Shown here: positions 12,971 to 23,814 of the stretch, in pieces
Layout: the number at the start of each line of letters is the position of its first letter
Position numbering within the stretch: position 1 is the stretch's first letter
Assembly (NCBI GenBank): GCA_018398765.1
Contig: JAHBMJ010000231.1
Location: 1-53,376, forward strand
DNA length: 53,376 nt
Direction: 5' to 3'
Source of the DNA: Chromera velia
Lineage: Eukaryota > Sar > Chromeraceae
Translations under genes and position numbers: made by a program
Notes under the pieces: model-generated
What the model saw: only the letters and a program-made list of their open reading frames with translations
The model's database searches: none
What the model was told of the DNA's origin: nothing

Positions 12971-13560
12971 GATTTTTTTGAACACACCAGTCAGCAAGTA
13001 GTATCAGATCTTGTTGGCAGGTCGTGTATGTTGACCTCGCAGGCAACTAGGCATGCAACTTCACATACTACAAAACAAACAGAACCCTAGACAGAACTTG
13101 TATGTATATTTATGTGTGTGCAACATTCATGGACTCTATGATAGATTATATCCAAACATAAATGTAATGCTAGATGTAATGTCAGATGCATCACGTATGC
13201 AATTTTGTTAAAAGTTACAAACTTATGAAGTTATGATACAACCTTTTTTGAAGTTATGCATTTTGCAGTAATTCAAAGTTGGGTTATACCTAGGAATCAT
13301 AGACTAGGATTGTGCATAACAGTGATGACGTACATTGAACTGATGATTGAATTTATTGAAATTATTTAATTTAATTTTTTTTTTCCCTTCAAAAAACTTA
13401 ATAGAAAACTGATTATATTGGCCTTAGTAGTGTCACTGTGTCAGGCTCACCAGCTTTAACCGCGGCTTAAACCACCTCAATTTATTAGAAAAAAATATCA
13501 CTTACTTCAATTAATATTAATTAAATTATACAAGTCAGCTCACGCCATATTCTCTCTGTG
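12971..13560. other. AT-rich spacer abutting the truncated LINE
   Basis: Base composition drops sharply to AT-rich here. The stretch has short internal echoes (GAAGTTATG twice near 13,225-13,260; ATGTAATG twice near 13,160-13,180) and a poly-T/poly-A block at about 13,372-13,405. No terminal inverted repeats or coding potential could be established. It marks where the minus-strand LINE ORF2 breaks off. Confidence 0.5.
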
Positions 13561-13613
13561 TTCTGTCTCTTCTGAGGTTATCTCTCTCTCCCACGTGACC
13601 CTCTTTGGGAATT

Positions 13614-14150
13614 CTACTCCGATATGTGAATTGAAATCCCCCAGGACCAGTCGCGTAGCCGATAGAGGGACTCAGGGACATCACACACCACGTTTAACAG
13701 AAATTCCCTTTCCTGTTCCTTTGAGATCCCGTCCCTCAAACCCCTAACAGCGCCTCTCTGCAGAAAGTATACACCAAAAATAAAAAGAGAACCCCCACCC
13801 CCCACCTTCCATGTCTTCCCCCCTTCTTGCATACACCTTTGTACCTGCAGTCTGACAATGTTCGGCCCACACAGTTTCCATTGAGGTTTCAGGTGGACAT
13901 ACAGGCTTTTTGTAACAAGAATGCAGACCCCACCTGTATTTTGTTCCTTGTTCTGTGCCTTCCCACGCATCCCCAGCTTCCTTCTATACCACTCCTTATG
14001 TGAATAATTCCAGCCAGAATGCTTTCCCGCAATTACTTTCGCAGAGGGAAACCGCGTCTCTGTGAGCACGGCAATGTCCACCCCCCGCAGCCATCTATCA
14101 AGAGAACCATTAGAAATTTTAGATCTCAAGCTGCCTACATTCAACGTCGC
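13614..14150 (-). pseudogene. LINE ORF2 fragment: endonuclease/exonuclease/phosphatase domain
   Basis: The minus-strand frame begins with a strand-like lead-in to NVGSLRSK, then DIAVLTETR with the metal-binding Glu, GGVCILV, and FGVYF. This is the order expected for the AP-endonuclease-type domain at the N-terminus of LINE ORF2. Near the end the frame slips by one base: the motif GDFNSHIG, the signature Asp/Asn motif of the family, appears in the neighbouring frame at about 13,617-13,643. The domain then stops at AT-rich sequence, so the C-terminal part and the reverse transcriptase are lost. The intact enzyme nicks target DNA for target-primed reverse transcription; this copy is broken by a frameshift and 3' truncation. 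Confidence 0.75.
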
Positions 14151-14171
14151 GACGACCAGTTGTCTTTCTGT

Positions 14172-14884
14172 TTATCCGACTACCTCAAAGGGTGCAGACG
14201 GGGAGGAAAGGGAAGGAGGGGCTGTTTCGAACACCCAAGGAGGAATTAAAGAGGGTGCGGACAGACGGGGGAGAGAAGAACGAGAATAACCACGAAGAGA
14301 AGAAGAAGAAGGGGAAGAAGAAGAAGGAGAAGAAGAAGAGGGTGAAGAAGGTGAAGAAAGATAAGGAGAAGGAGAGTCGGAAGTACACTTTAAGGGAGAG
14401 ATGTGAAACAAGGAATCGGAGGAAGAAGCCGAAGGGGGGGGTATCTCTGGAGAGGTGGGGGATACCACTTGGCCTGCTCGTTTCTTTTCCCTAAAATTCT
14501 CTATCAATTCTCTAGGTACCTCCCCTGCAGGAACCCAACAAGGCCTGCCCCACCCCTTTTTTTGACTCTATACTGTCTGTCTAGCCCCCTACCCCTTGTG
14601 CCTTCCACCTTCCTTATCTTTCTATTCTCTGTCTCTGGTATCTCCCTACTCTCTCCTCTCCTTCTATTCCAAAATTTAGTGATAAGCTCTTTAGAGACCG
14701 AGCCCCTCAGAACCCAGACTCTCCCCTCTTCGCCCTTCTTCCTTACCTCATACTCCCTTTGTCTTTTCCTTCCCCTAACCGATGCAATGCTCTCTATTGA
14801 CCCATTCACTTCCCCTCCCCCACTGCCATAAGTCCCCAAAAGGAAAAGTCCGCAGCCCTTTTTTCCTAAAATCTCCCCAGACAC
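14172..14884 (-). pseudogene. LINE ORF1 C-terminal region (decayed)
   Basis: Two overlapping minus-strand frames (14,884-14,504 and 14,507-14,172) read into each other through a one-base slip at 14,504-14,507. The first is basic and mixed in composition (MSGEILGKKG..), the second is Pro/Ser-rich. They sit immediately upstream of the endonuclease start, where the end of ORF1 or a linker is expected. No domain is recognised. Confidence 0.4.
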
Positions 14885-15089
14885 TATGCAGGGGGGTCTC
14901 TGCTTCTTCCTTCTTCTCTTTCTTTTGTTTCCTTTTGGCTAGCCTTTTGGGTGTTCTGTTGGGAGCGCAAGGTGCCTCCCCTCTTCGACGTAAAGCAACA
15001 GGGCAGGACGGTGGGGGGCTTGCTCTTCTACCAACGGATAAAAAGAAATAGTAAAAGGGGAAAGAGAAGAAGAAAGAGAGAAAGAAGAG

Positions 15090-15272
15090 GAAGGATCCCC
15101 CCAGTGAACTGGTCTCTCCCCCCCCTCCCCTCCCTGTCCTTTCTCACCCTTATTCTTGCCCATACTAGGTCCGGAGGAAGGGGAAGAGAAGAAAAAAGCA
15201 GGAGAAGAAGGAGAAGGAGGAGGAGGTGGGGGAGAAAACGAAGGTGAAGTGAAGTGCTTCTGTCGATCGGAA
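15090..15272 (-). repeat. Left copy of a block repeated on both sides of the copia element
   Basis: This block matches 30,485-30,662 over about 180 bases in the same orientation. On the minus strand both encode a Pro-rich stretch followed by a Phe/Ser-rich stretch and GKNKGE. Both belong to LINE ORF1-like sequence. Confidence 0.75.
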
Positions 15273-15483
15273 GATTCGAAAGGGGGAGGGGAGGGTCTAG
15301 CCGGCCTTGTGATAGACGTTTGGCCCCTCCCCCCTCTAGCCGTGTCACAAGGCCTGGCGCCGCAAACATTGTCAGTCTGCATTCGGGAGCGAGAAGAGGA
15401 GGATAAATGTATGGAGTCATAAATCGGCATCTGTAAATTATTCAAAGCAAGATAGGAACAGACAGGAGGAGGAGAAGAAGAAG

Positions 15484-16062
15484 TGTGAATCCGTGTGATC
15501 GGGGGGGCATGACCAGCACCACCGGCCCGGGGATGCACCCCATGTAAGAGAGTACCTGGGCGGGGCGAGCAGGACAGGAGAGTCTCGCGCGGGACTCTGA
15601 CGCACGCATTTCAGGATAGCCAGCAGTTCCGGCACTGGAATGCATCTTGCACGGTCCGGGCCAATGTGACGTGCACGCGGCTTGGATGACAGTACAGCTG
15701 ATGGCCCGGTCGGGGTCCGCTGGCTGGTAGGTATGTGTCACAGGAAATTCATGGAAGGAATTTCCCAAGCGATCAGACAGAAGTAAAGACAGATGGAAGT
15801 ATAGACCGATAGCACTAGCATGATTCATCATACCTTATGTGTTCTGTGTGAAGAGCTTCTGTCAGCCCCTATTCTTATCTCTAGAGGTTGTCTAGGGATA
15901 GAGAATTCTTATGTGAGATTCTAGAGCCAGACTGGCTCAAGGTTGCACTGTCCAAGTCTCTGGGTAGTGGAGAAATCAGTCTCGGTCCGAGACAAGCCGC
16001 TTGTATCCGGAGGAGGAACCTGACTCGAATAGAGAGCGTGCAGGTACGTTCACATTTCTACT
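15484..16062 (+). repeat. 5' LTR
   Basis: Aligns end to end with 29,811-30,394. Starts with TG. The last shared bases are TTCTACT. By-eye alignment gives about 56 single-base differences from the right LTR, about 52 of them transitions, plus one short indel near 15,684. Near its 3' end is a consensus-like splice donor (GCAG/GTACGT at about 16,040-16,049). Confidence 0.9.
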
Positions 16063-16080
16063 GGTGCCGTTTGAGGCGAG
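16062..16080 (+). other. Putative primer-binding site
   Basis: Directly after the LTR homology ends, the sequence starts TGGTGCCGTTTGAGG. Primer-binding sites begin TGG because they pair with the CCA end of a tRNA. The tRNA was not identified. Confidence 0.4.
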
Positions 16081-16155
16081 TCCCTCCAGTCACACAGCAA
16101 TTAAATACTCACATTATCGAGTCACATACCTCCACCTGGCTTACACGCCCCTTTC

Positions 16156-16894
16156 ATGCAGGTTCGTGGTGTCATCAACATGATCCCTACACCGAGTGAT
16201 GACCCACTGGGGACAGGACAAGTCCTCCAGCTGGAGTCTATCAACTCGGAAACCATCTGGCTCAAGTGGATGCAGGGTACCAGGATGCGTGCTACTGAGT
16301 ATCGGATGAAGCTGGTGGCCAAGTCCCCCGATAAAGAGGGGGCAGAACGAGCTCGCCTTGTACAGGTAGCGGCAGTGGAAGTCAACGCTTTGAGAGACGT
16401 CATCAAGATTCCCCACGTCTCAGTAGCAGTCGTGGTGAGATGGCAGTCAATCGTGGATTCGGAAGGGTACGACCGATCCCCTTCGGCTGCCTACCTCACT
16501 GCTTACCAAGCACTCAAGACAAATCTATCCCAAACGGTGTTCAACATGAAAATGGTCTCCAAAATTATCATATCCATCAAGCATTTTTACGTATTAAACA
16601 ATGATCAAAAACTTAAAACAAAGAGTTTTAAACGGTTTCAGAGTGTCATTAAGTATTTTTTAAATCATAGTTAGTAAGAGAATTTTATATCAATTTGATT
16701 TATGATAACTCTAGTAATAACTATATGTATTTAAATTCGATTTATGATTTTAAGTTTTTAACTCTCTAAAATATTCTCTTCACAATAGTTAAATTGATCT
16801 TAAGCTTTTAACAAAAAGATTAAAAATATGTGAAACATAGTGTAGAGCTTTTACGAGCATCACAATTAATTTTATTAATATGTTATTATTATTA

Positions 16895-16935
<41 letters not shown>

Positions 16936-18944
16936 GACACACACATATACATACTACTGTGTGCTAGACTGTATGATGACTACTGTGCGCCCAAACTATC
17001 TCAAACACAACATATATTTTTTTTTTACTAACTTCACTTTAAAAACAAGAAATCATACTGTTTGATCGTTTAAAACTCCTTGTTTTAGGCTTTTAAGTGT
17101 TGCTTATTACCTAAAAAAGCTTGAGAGATATAATTTTTTTGGAGACCGTTTTACTGTTGGAGATTGTTTAGGATAGATTTGTCTTACTCCCTCACTCCAT
17201 CTATATGCTTTGTACGTCCAAAATGATAGGGTGGAGGGAGAAGCTAACCGTCCCCGCCTCTGGTTATGGGGGACAGGGAATCCAATCCTATCTGGACGTT
17301 CCTGATGGACTCCTTCCTCCGTTATGGAAGAAGGATCGCCCTCTGGGGGTTGAGGGTCAGGGGGAGCCGGCAGTGGTCACTTTACCATCTCTCTCTGTCC
17401 CTTCAGTTCTCTCTCCCAACTATGTCGAACAGCATCAGGCTCAGCTGCTGCAGGCTGTACAAGCTGTCCTGACATTGATATTAGGGGAGGGTGCCACCGT
17501 CTCTCTTCGTCTGGGAGAGCAAGAGGCAGCGGCATCAGCGATGGAGATCAACATCGCCACTTTGGCTGAGAGTGTTGTTGGTTCGATCTCCACCACTGAG
17601 ACACTCCTAGGAGCAGCCAAGCATATGATTGCCGATTATTCCTCCGCCCTCGCAACCGCCAATCCCACCATCACCATCAAGGATGAAGACGGTGTTGAAG
17701 TGAAAGGAGAAGTGGGAGAGGGGGAGGAGGAAGTCAAGCATGAGGAAGGTGCGGGTGGGGCGCAGGGGGCTGCTGTGGATGCATCAGCTAGCCTCCCTGC
17801 GAGGGTTGGGTCTGGAGGGGAGGACGTGCCATTTCTCACGTTTGAGGAGATATTGGTGAACCATCTTCAAAACCTCCTGGAACTGAGAGATTATACCTAT
17901 GTAGCTCTTATCTAGTCGTTTATCCACACCGTGGAGAAACAAGAGCGCATGCTATGCTCCTGGATCCTGGGGGAGTGTATGCAGGAAGTCAAATACACAT
18001 CCTTCCAGGAACTCCTATCCCGTATCGACCTCATTGTCATCTATATCAACACCTACCGTCTGAATGGTCTCATACTTTATGAGATCTGGGCAGCGGTGGC
18101 TGGGGGGGGCATTCCCGACAATCTGATCAACAGTTGGAAGGATAGTCGGGAGGCAGGTTTCAACCCTCGCAGCTTCCACTCCCTCTTTCCCATCATTGTC
18201 GAATGGTCTCAGGACTATCGACAAAACCTCTACATTGTGGAGCACACTACCCACCACCTCCTTGATGACCTCAGGCAGATGTGTCGTATGTGGACTGACC
18301 GGACCGGTATGTCTGCGGGGTCTCAGGCTGTCACTGTTCTATTTACAGGCCCCTCTCACATTCCTCCTCGCGGGGCATCCCGATCCCCGGCCCCGCAGAA
18401 GAACAAGGGGTGGGGAAAGACTCCTTCCCTCCCTGATGATAGGTGCCCTCATAGATTTAAACGATAGAATCAGGGGGCTTGGCCTGTTAAGCAGGTGAGT
18501 GGGGGATGGATGTGTTCCCGCTGTGGGCAAACGGATGGAGTCACCTAGTAAGGTCACATGCCGGGAGACAACTACCGTATCTGCCCCTATTATAACAGGG
18601 ATTGTGGGAAGTGTGGGTGGTTGGGGCACAAGCGTTCTTGTTGCCCCGCCAAAGATCATGAGAAGGCGCCGTCAAAAGCCCCCCGAGGTAACAGTGTCCC
18701 CCCTGCCTCCGGTGGCGGAGGGGGAGGGGGACCCCCCCGAGGAGGGAGTGGTGGTGGTAACAGGGGGGGGAACAGAGGTCGTGGCCGAGGGGGAGGTAGG
18801 GAAGGAGGAGGTAGTGGAGGAGGGGGAGGTAGCGGAGGTGGCGGCCAGCAAGGAGGCGCCTCAAGAAGAGGAGGTAGCACCCAAGAACATCGAGGTGGAG
18901 GAGGAGGAAACCGTGGGGGCGGGTCCTCCTCAGGAGGTCTGTAG
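16156..18944 (+). pseudogene. gag: copia Gag (capsid/nucleocapsid), interrupted
   Basis: Starts at ATG 16,156. The frame continues to 16,515, is split by a MITE (16,516-17,185), and resumes in phase at 17,190 if the MITE and one ACTC copy are ignored. From there one frame reads through TAG at 17,913, 18,465 and 18,546 (followed by TAA at 18,549) to TAG at 18,942. The nucleocapsid part has an exact C-x2-C-x4-H-x4-C zinc knuckle at 18,603-18,644, a further Cys pair just upstream (C-x2-C at about 18,513-18,524), and then a Gly/Arg-rich RGG-like tail at about 18,700-18,935. Gag would form the virus-like particle and package RNA. The copy is non-functional as written unless TAG is read through. 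Confidence 0.8.
16516..17185. mobile_element. MITE inserted in copia gag (4-bp TSD)
   Basis: AT-rich 670-bp insert with imperfect ~55-bp terminal inverted repeats starting AAGACAAATCTATCC at both ends and sharing GGTCTCCAAAA further in. ACTC flanks both sides (16,512-16,515 and 17,186-17,189). Removing the insert plus one ACTC rejoins the gag frame (frame 1 to frame 0), which independently supports the boundaries. A (TA)n run of about 30 bases lies at about 16,897-16,927. There is no transposase ORF. The superfamily is unassigned; Sola-type elements make 4-bp duplications, but that is only a possibility. Confidence 0.85.
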
Positions 18945-21900
18945 CCTTCTCGGGGGGGAGGGGTAGGGAGGTTCGACCCTAGAAGTACGCCTGGATATTC
19001 TCATTTCCAGCCGGCCGTTCTAAGGATTCGGTCTCCTGAGGATCCTTGCTGGGAGGTTATCCCTCAAGGTCCGTACTCTATCCCCACCGATGAAGCCAAG
19101 CAGATCCTCTTGCAGACAGATGCAGAGCTCCCCGGAACCACATCTCCAACTCCTGAAGACCCTGAGTCTCCGGTGGAAGGGACGCATCCCCCTCCCGCTG
19201 TATTTACGCAGCAGCTCTTCGTCTCATTTCCGTTCCCTGAGGGCGCATCAAGGAATCCCCATCAGTATTCTACCTTCGGGGAAATCTTTGACAACCTGGA
19301 GGAAGTCCAGGCTGTAGTCACTCAGGGGGATGACCCTACACCTTTGCAGGTTACGGTCATTCAACAGGACGTGATTGTGGGGGCCTCTCCGTGGGCCCTC
19401 CGTCGACGAAGATTTGAGGAGGAGTTAGGTATGCAGCGCGCGTTGGTTGCGTTGGGTCCCAACCCCAGCCCTGTGGATCTCCAGGGATGCCGTCTTATCT
19501 ACCTCGAGAGAGAGAGGGATCGCAGGCTCCGCATCCGCCCTCGATTGACGGAAAGAGTCGACGGAACCGCAAGGGTGAGGTATGGGAGGAAGGGGAAGGA
19601 AAAGGTCAGAGCCAGACTCAGGTCTGTCTCAGCTACAACCCAATCCTCCAAGCAGAATCAGTACAAGGAGGAGACGTTGTACCCAGGAAATCTGTACAGG
19701 GACCAAAAGTGGGAGAGGGAGGTTCCCGACACCACTACTCGTCTATTCTCAAGGACCCCAGCTGACCCTACGTACAGCTGGCCCCATGCCCTGCAGGCAA
19801 ATTCGCTGGTCCACTTTGAGGAGTTTGATGAGGGTGCTCATAAACTCGCTCTTATGCTGGAAGCAGCAGCAGCTGAAGGAATCAAGGTCAACGCTAGACC
19901 CAAGCCCCGCTCATTCTCCCTTGAGCGCTACCAGAAAAGCCGAGGCAAGCCCGCCTTTGCTTCTTAGAGTAGCACTCCATCCAGGTCTATCCCCATTCCT
20001 GATGAGGTTCTCAAAGGAAAGGGGATAGAGCCACTAGCAGGCTCCTCAGTTGTCCTCCCTGGTAGGCAGCCCGTCCTTTACATCGCTCCCGAGGGTAGTG
20101 GGGCAGTGTCAGAGGGGGAGTATGGGAGGAAGAGAGGTGGAAGGTCCCTTTCTATGGAGAGAGGACTCTCTGCCCCTTCTCCGCTCTCTTCTTCCTCCAG
20201 TTCCGATAAGAGTAATCCAGGTAGGGGGAAGAAGGCTGCAAGAGCCAGGGGAGGTCACTCACGAGGAAGGGAAGAGGCCTTAATGTGTCCAAATTTGCGG
20301 CAGTACAATATGGACCAAGGACCCCTTCGACAGCCGTAAAGAGAGTGAGGGGGTGGGAGGATAGCATTAAGGACCCTCAGGAGATCGGAGAGGATGATCT
20401 CTATGACAGTGATCTGTGAAAAACACATGATATGACCTGTGGTGACTTGAGGAAGGCTAGGAGGTCAATCCGATGCCAACTGACAGTCGCAGGAGAGTCA
20501 TACATCCTCGCCCAAGCACGTAAGCATGCCCGTAGGAGACAGCTATCTCTCTAGATCAAGGAAGCGCTACAGGTCTAGCAGCCTGTTTCTGATATGAAAG
20601 TCACGGATGAGGGACTTTTTATCCCTGACGACGGTTCGTCTGCCTTCCACCTCAGCTAGATAGAAGAGCACTATGCAGCTGAGCGGGAGATCGCAGCACG
20701 AAATGGGAGGGTGTCACCTCCGCGCAGGGGATCACCTACGCATAGGGGGTCGCCTCAGCGTAGGTGTATTGATAGCCTTCCCATCGGAGAGAGGGGTAGG
20801 TATCTTGCGGAGCACCCCACTCCTGAGAGGCCTCTTATGATCCAGCGTATGAGGGAGGTGGAAGATCGTTCCTCAGGACGCAGAGGGACGACCACCCCCC
20901 CCGCCACTGAGCCCCTGCTCTCTTACAAGCAGATTCTTGGGGATCCTAACAATATTCCCCGAGAGGCTCAGCTTGAGCGCAACACCCGGAGTCAGATCCG
21001 ATAGTTTGTCGGTGACATCTGAGGGATGGGGGAGGATCACATGACTCCATCCCCTGAGGGCTCTGGTCTGGACATGGACCAGCAGGCCTGGAGGAAGCGT
21101 CTTGATGAGCGTCCCCACCACCGCCATGATTATTGTGAGGAGTTTGTGAAAGAGGACCAGCGAGTCAGCGCGCCTGGTATTGACCTGTGCCCTGAGAGTA
21201 TGGGCCCCGACGCCTACGTGGAGGGTAGGACTGACCTTGCTCCGGAGAGGGAGCCTCCCACCAGCAAGGATGGTATCCTCACATGGGGTATGTAGAGGCA
21301 CACCAGGCGGGTGGCTAAGGGTAAATGGGGGGTCAGTGATGGCGAGCGCAGGTTCACGTGCCTCCGAAATCACTACCGCCGCCAAGTCACCCATGAGCCG
21401 CAAGCGGATGTCCGCGCGAGGGCTATTCGGCAGGATCTGGCAGCGGAGGAGTGCTAGGAAGGAGTGTGAAGAGCGGTTTGCTCTTGGCATCCGCATCGAT
21501 CCACTCGAGGCTGAATACCATGACAGGGCCTCCAATGAGGAGAAATTCCTATCTGCGGAGCCTAAGTACTCTGAGCAGATCTACGTGGAACGGGTTGAGG
21601 GGGTAACCGTTCCGCAGACCCGGTACTATGAGGAGTGTGTCTTAGATTGGATGGCAAACGTACTGTAGGCGGGGTGTGATTTGACATGTTTTTACAACCT
21701 CGCCTCACACTAAGTCTACCGGGTCCTGAAGGAAATGGGTGCCATTGTCTGGGAGAGAGATGTAGAGTCGATCGATATCTTCGGTCTGGAAGATTCGACT
21801 ATGGCTGTTCATCTCCTCATTACTGGGAGGCTTGGCCTTTGGAGGGTCGACGGAACGGCGTTCAACGCTGTTGTCCCTCTGGCTATCACCCCAAAGGGAT

Positions 21901-22500
21901 CAGTCATCTGTCGTGATTATCCCTTGCTCTTCACCAACCTGTTGGGGGGGGCGATATGGATTGAGACTCACCTAGCCATCCTGAGGCTAATCAGGGAGGC
22001 TGAACGTGAAACTCTGGGCCTCACAGGACATGTTGGTGCCTGGCATATGACTGATGGGACCGATCAGCCCCAGATCCCATCATTTATATGGTTGGAGACG
22101 ATGGCTGACACTCGGGGGGAAGTGCAGCCCAGGGCCTCTATCCAGGTCCTGATCCAGCACCCATGGGGCAGGCACACCAGTGCGGATCCAGGGGACCCTG
22201 TATGGAAAGCTACCATCAACCTCCGTATAATCCCCATCCTCCGAGGTACAAGTGACAAACGGGGGGTGATCAACCGACTCTCTGAGGTCATCAGAGAGAT
22301 TTGGGAGGTCTCCCACCTCCCGTATACTCGGGTTGTCCTTAGGGGCCATCCACGAATTGATAGTGAACCGGTCACAACCCACAGCGTGCTCCCTGTTCGT
22401 CAGTCACTTGCAGCCGCAGCACTCAACCACATCCGATGCTCTCGTCTCCGAGTAGAGCAGTGGGGTGAGGTGCTGACGATACTAGTGACAACGCCAGATC
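18945..22500 (+). pseudogene. copia polyprotein region between Gag and integrase (unrecognised)
   Basis: About 3.5 kb of coding-like sequence. Frame 0 runs to about 20,275 (TAG at 19,965). Frame 2 runs from about 20,276 to 21,455 (TGA 20,417; TAG 20,552, 20,576, 20,657, 21,002, 21,293; TGA 21,020). Frame 0 then resumes (TAG 21,666, TAA 21,711). Copia elements normally place an aspartic protease here, but no convincing DTG/DSG motif was found. The region is rich in charged residues and includes an Arg/Ser-rich stretch at about 20,700-20,760. It may hold a diverged protease plus extra sequence special to this family. Confidence 0.55.
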
Positions 22501-23814
22501 CCATCCGGAACAGCCTTCTCCTGAAGGCCCTCCACCGTCAATTTGCCCACGCGGTTGGACGAAGGTTTGTGAAGACGTTGGCTAGGACGTTAGAGAGGTT
22601 GGGGATTCCAGTTCAGGAGAAGGAGGTGAGGACAATGCAGCAGATGGGTATGTGTGGGGTGTATGGTCCGAAGAACGTTACCCACCCAGGCCTTAAGGCC
22701 TCCACGTCAAGGGACGGGTCTGACACTCCACCCAGATACCGTGTCGGGATTGACACGGTGTAGGTGAATGAGCCTGAAGCGGTTCGTCTCAGTGGGGGCT
22801 ACAAGGGATGGATCGTTTTTATGTGCCTGCAAAACAAGGGGGTTCCTCAATTGGCCAGTCAAATCCTGGAAGGGGACTGAGGTCATAGAGGGACTCTTCT
22901 ACTGGGCCCGATTTTTCGGATTTCCCGCCATCATTGTCTGTGACCTTGCAAAAGAGTTCATGGAGGGGATCTTCACACAGTTCTGTCGGGACTGGCAGGC
23001 CTCAGGCCTGCCGCACTTCATCTTCCTGGAGGAGGCCATTCCATACGTAAAGAGGCAACTGGGGTCTCTTAAGAGAATCAAACAAGTCTCCCGAGAGGCC
23101 CTCCAGGCGTACATGGCCGATCCTAGTAAGCGCTTCCCTCTACACGTGTGGCACTTTGTGTGCATAGGGAGTGCGTGGGCCGTTATGGGGATCTACTCTG
23201 CCCAGTTGGGGCAGTCTCCCCATAAGGCACTCACAGGTTGTGTACCCTCTGCGTGGATGTTGGGGGATTTGGCCCTCATCAGCCTTCCTGTGTCAGATCT
23301 TGACACACGGGGCCAGTATGTGGTGGTCCTCACCCCGTTTTCTCATGAGCAGTGGGCTGTGCTTCATAAGCACCCTCTGGACAGGTACAGTCCAGTAGAG
23401 GGTCACACAGATAAGGGCACGATGGTAGCCACCGTCCTCCGAGTCCATCACCAGCAGCTCAATGTGGTGGAAACCAACCTGTGGGAAGCGTGGCTCACGC
23501 CAGAGGAGCGATTTTGGGTTGTTGAGACATTGGAACTAGGCGGTGAGGTGGTGGCCCATACGTTGGAGCCCTGGCCTCCATTGCAGGAGTGGCTGAAGTA
23601 TGCCGCTCTCACGGTTGGTGGGAGCGGTAAGGGGAAGAGGTATGGGAAAATTACTGGGGGGGTGATGGAATTTGCTCGTCCGGACAGGGTCCTCGAGATG
23701 AAGAGACGCATCTTAGGAATCCCCACTCAACCCCCCCCGTCTGTCTATACCCCTATTCCTCTATGGCCGGGCCATCCATATACAGGCTCTTACCTTCCCA
23801 AGTACCGACAATGA
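22501..23814 (+). pseudogene. int: copia integrase (degenerate)
   Basis: The N-terminal zinc-binding motif shows H-x4-H (LHRQFAH; His codons at 22,533 and 22,548). One of the two expected cysteines is present (MCGVYG) and the other position is Met. The catalytic core has the first Asp in VGIDTV (22,752) just before TAG 22,761, then a one-base frame change. The second Asp is in CDLAKEF (22,942), the counterpart of the usual D-N-G-x-E-F. The third catalytic residue, Glu about 35 residues later, is not at the expected place; that segment reads AIPYVKRQLGSLKR. The frame ends at TGA 23,812. Integrase would insert the cDNA into host DNA. The missing Glu and Cys suggest an inactive or strongly diverged enzyme. 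Confidence 0.75.

Larger units (their letters stand above)
13560..15483 (-). mobile_element. LINE (non-LTR retrotransposon), 3' half as preserved
   Basis: Read on the minus strand, this segment holds Pro/Ser- and Lys-rich ORF1-like sequence followed by the start of an endonuclease domain. It lies directly left of the copia insertion, while the 5' half of a LINE in the same orientation lies directly right of it (30,395-34,330). The reverse transcriptase expected after the endonuclease is missing, because the element ends in AT-rich sequence at about 13,560. The left boundary is approximate. Confidence 0.65.

Noticed and set aside
18656-18944. Gly-rich and overlapping Pro-rich or Val/Glu-rich ORFs in other phases
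   Set aside because: Shadows of the RGG-like nucleocapsid tail of the copia Gag.
21735-22000. Retroviral-type aspartic protease around VDGTAFN
   Set aside because: The D-G-T order lacks the D-T/S-G triad and the following hydrophobic-Gly motif, so it was not called.
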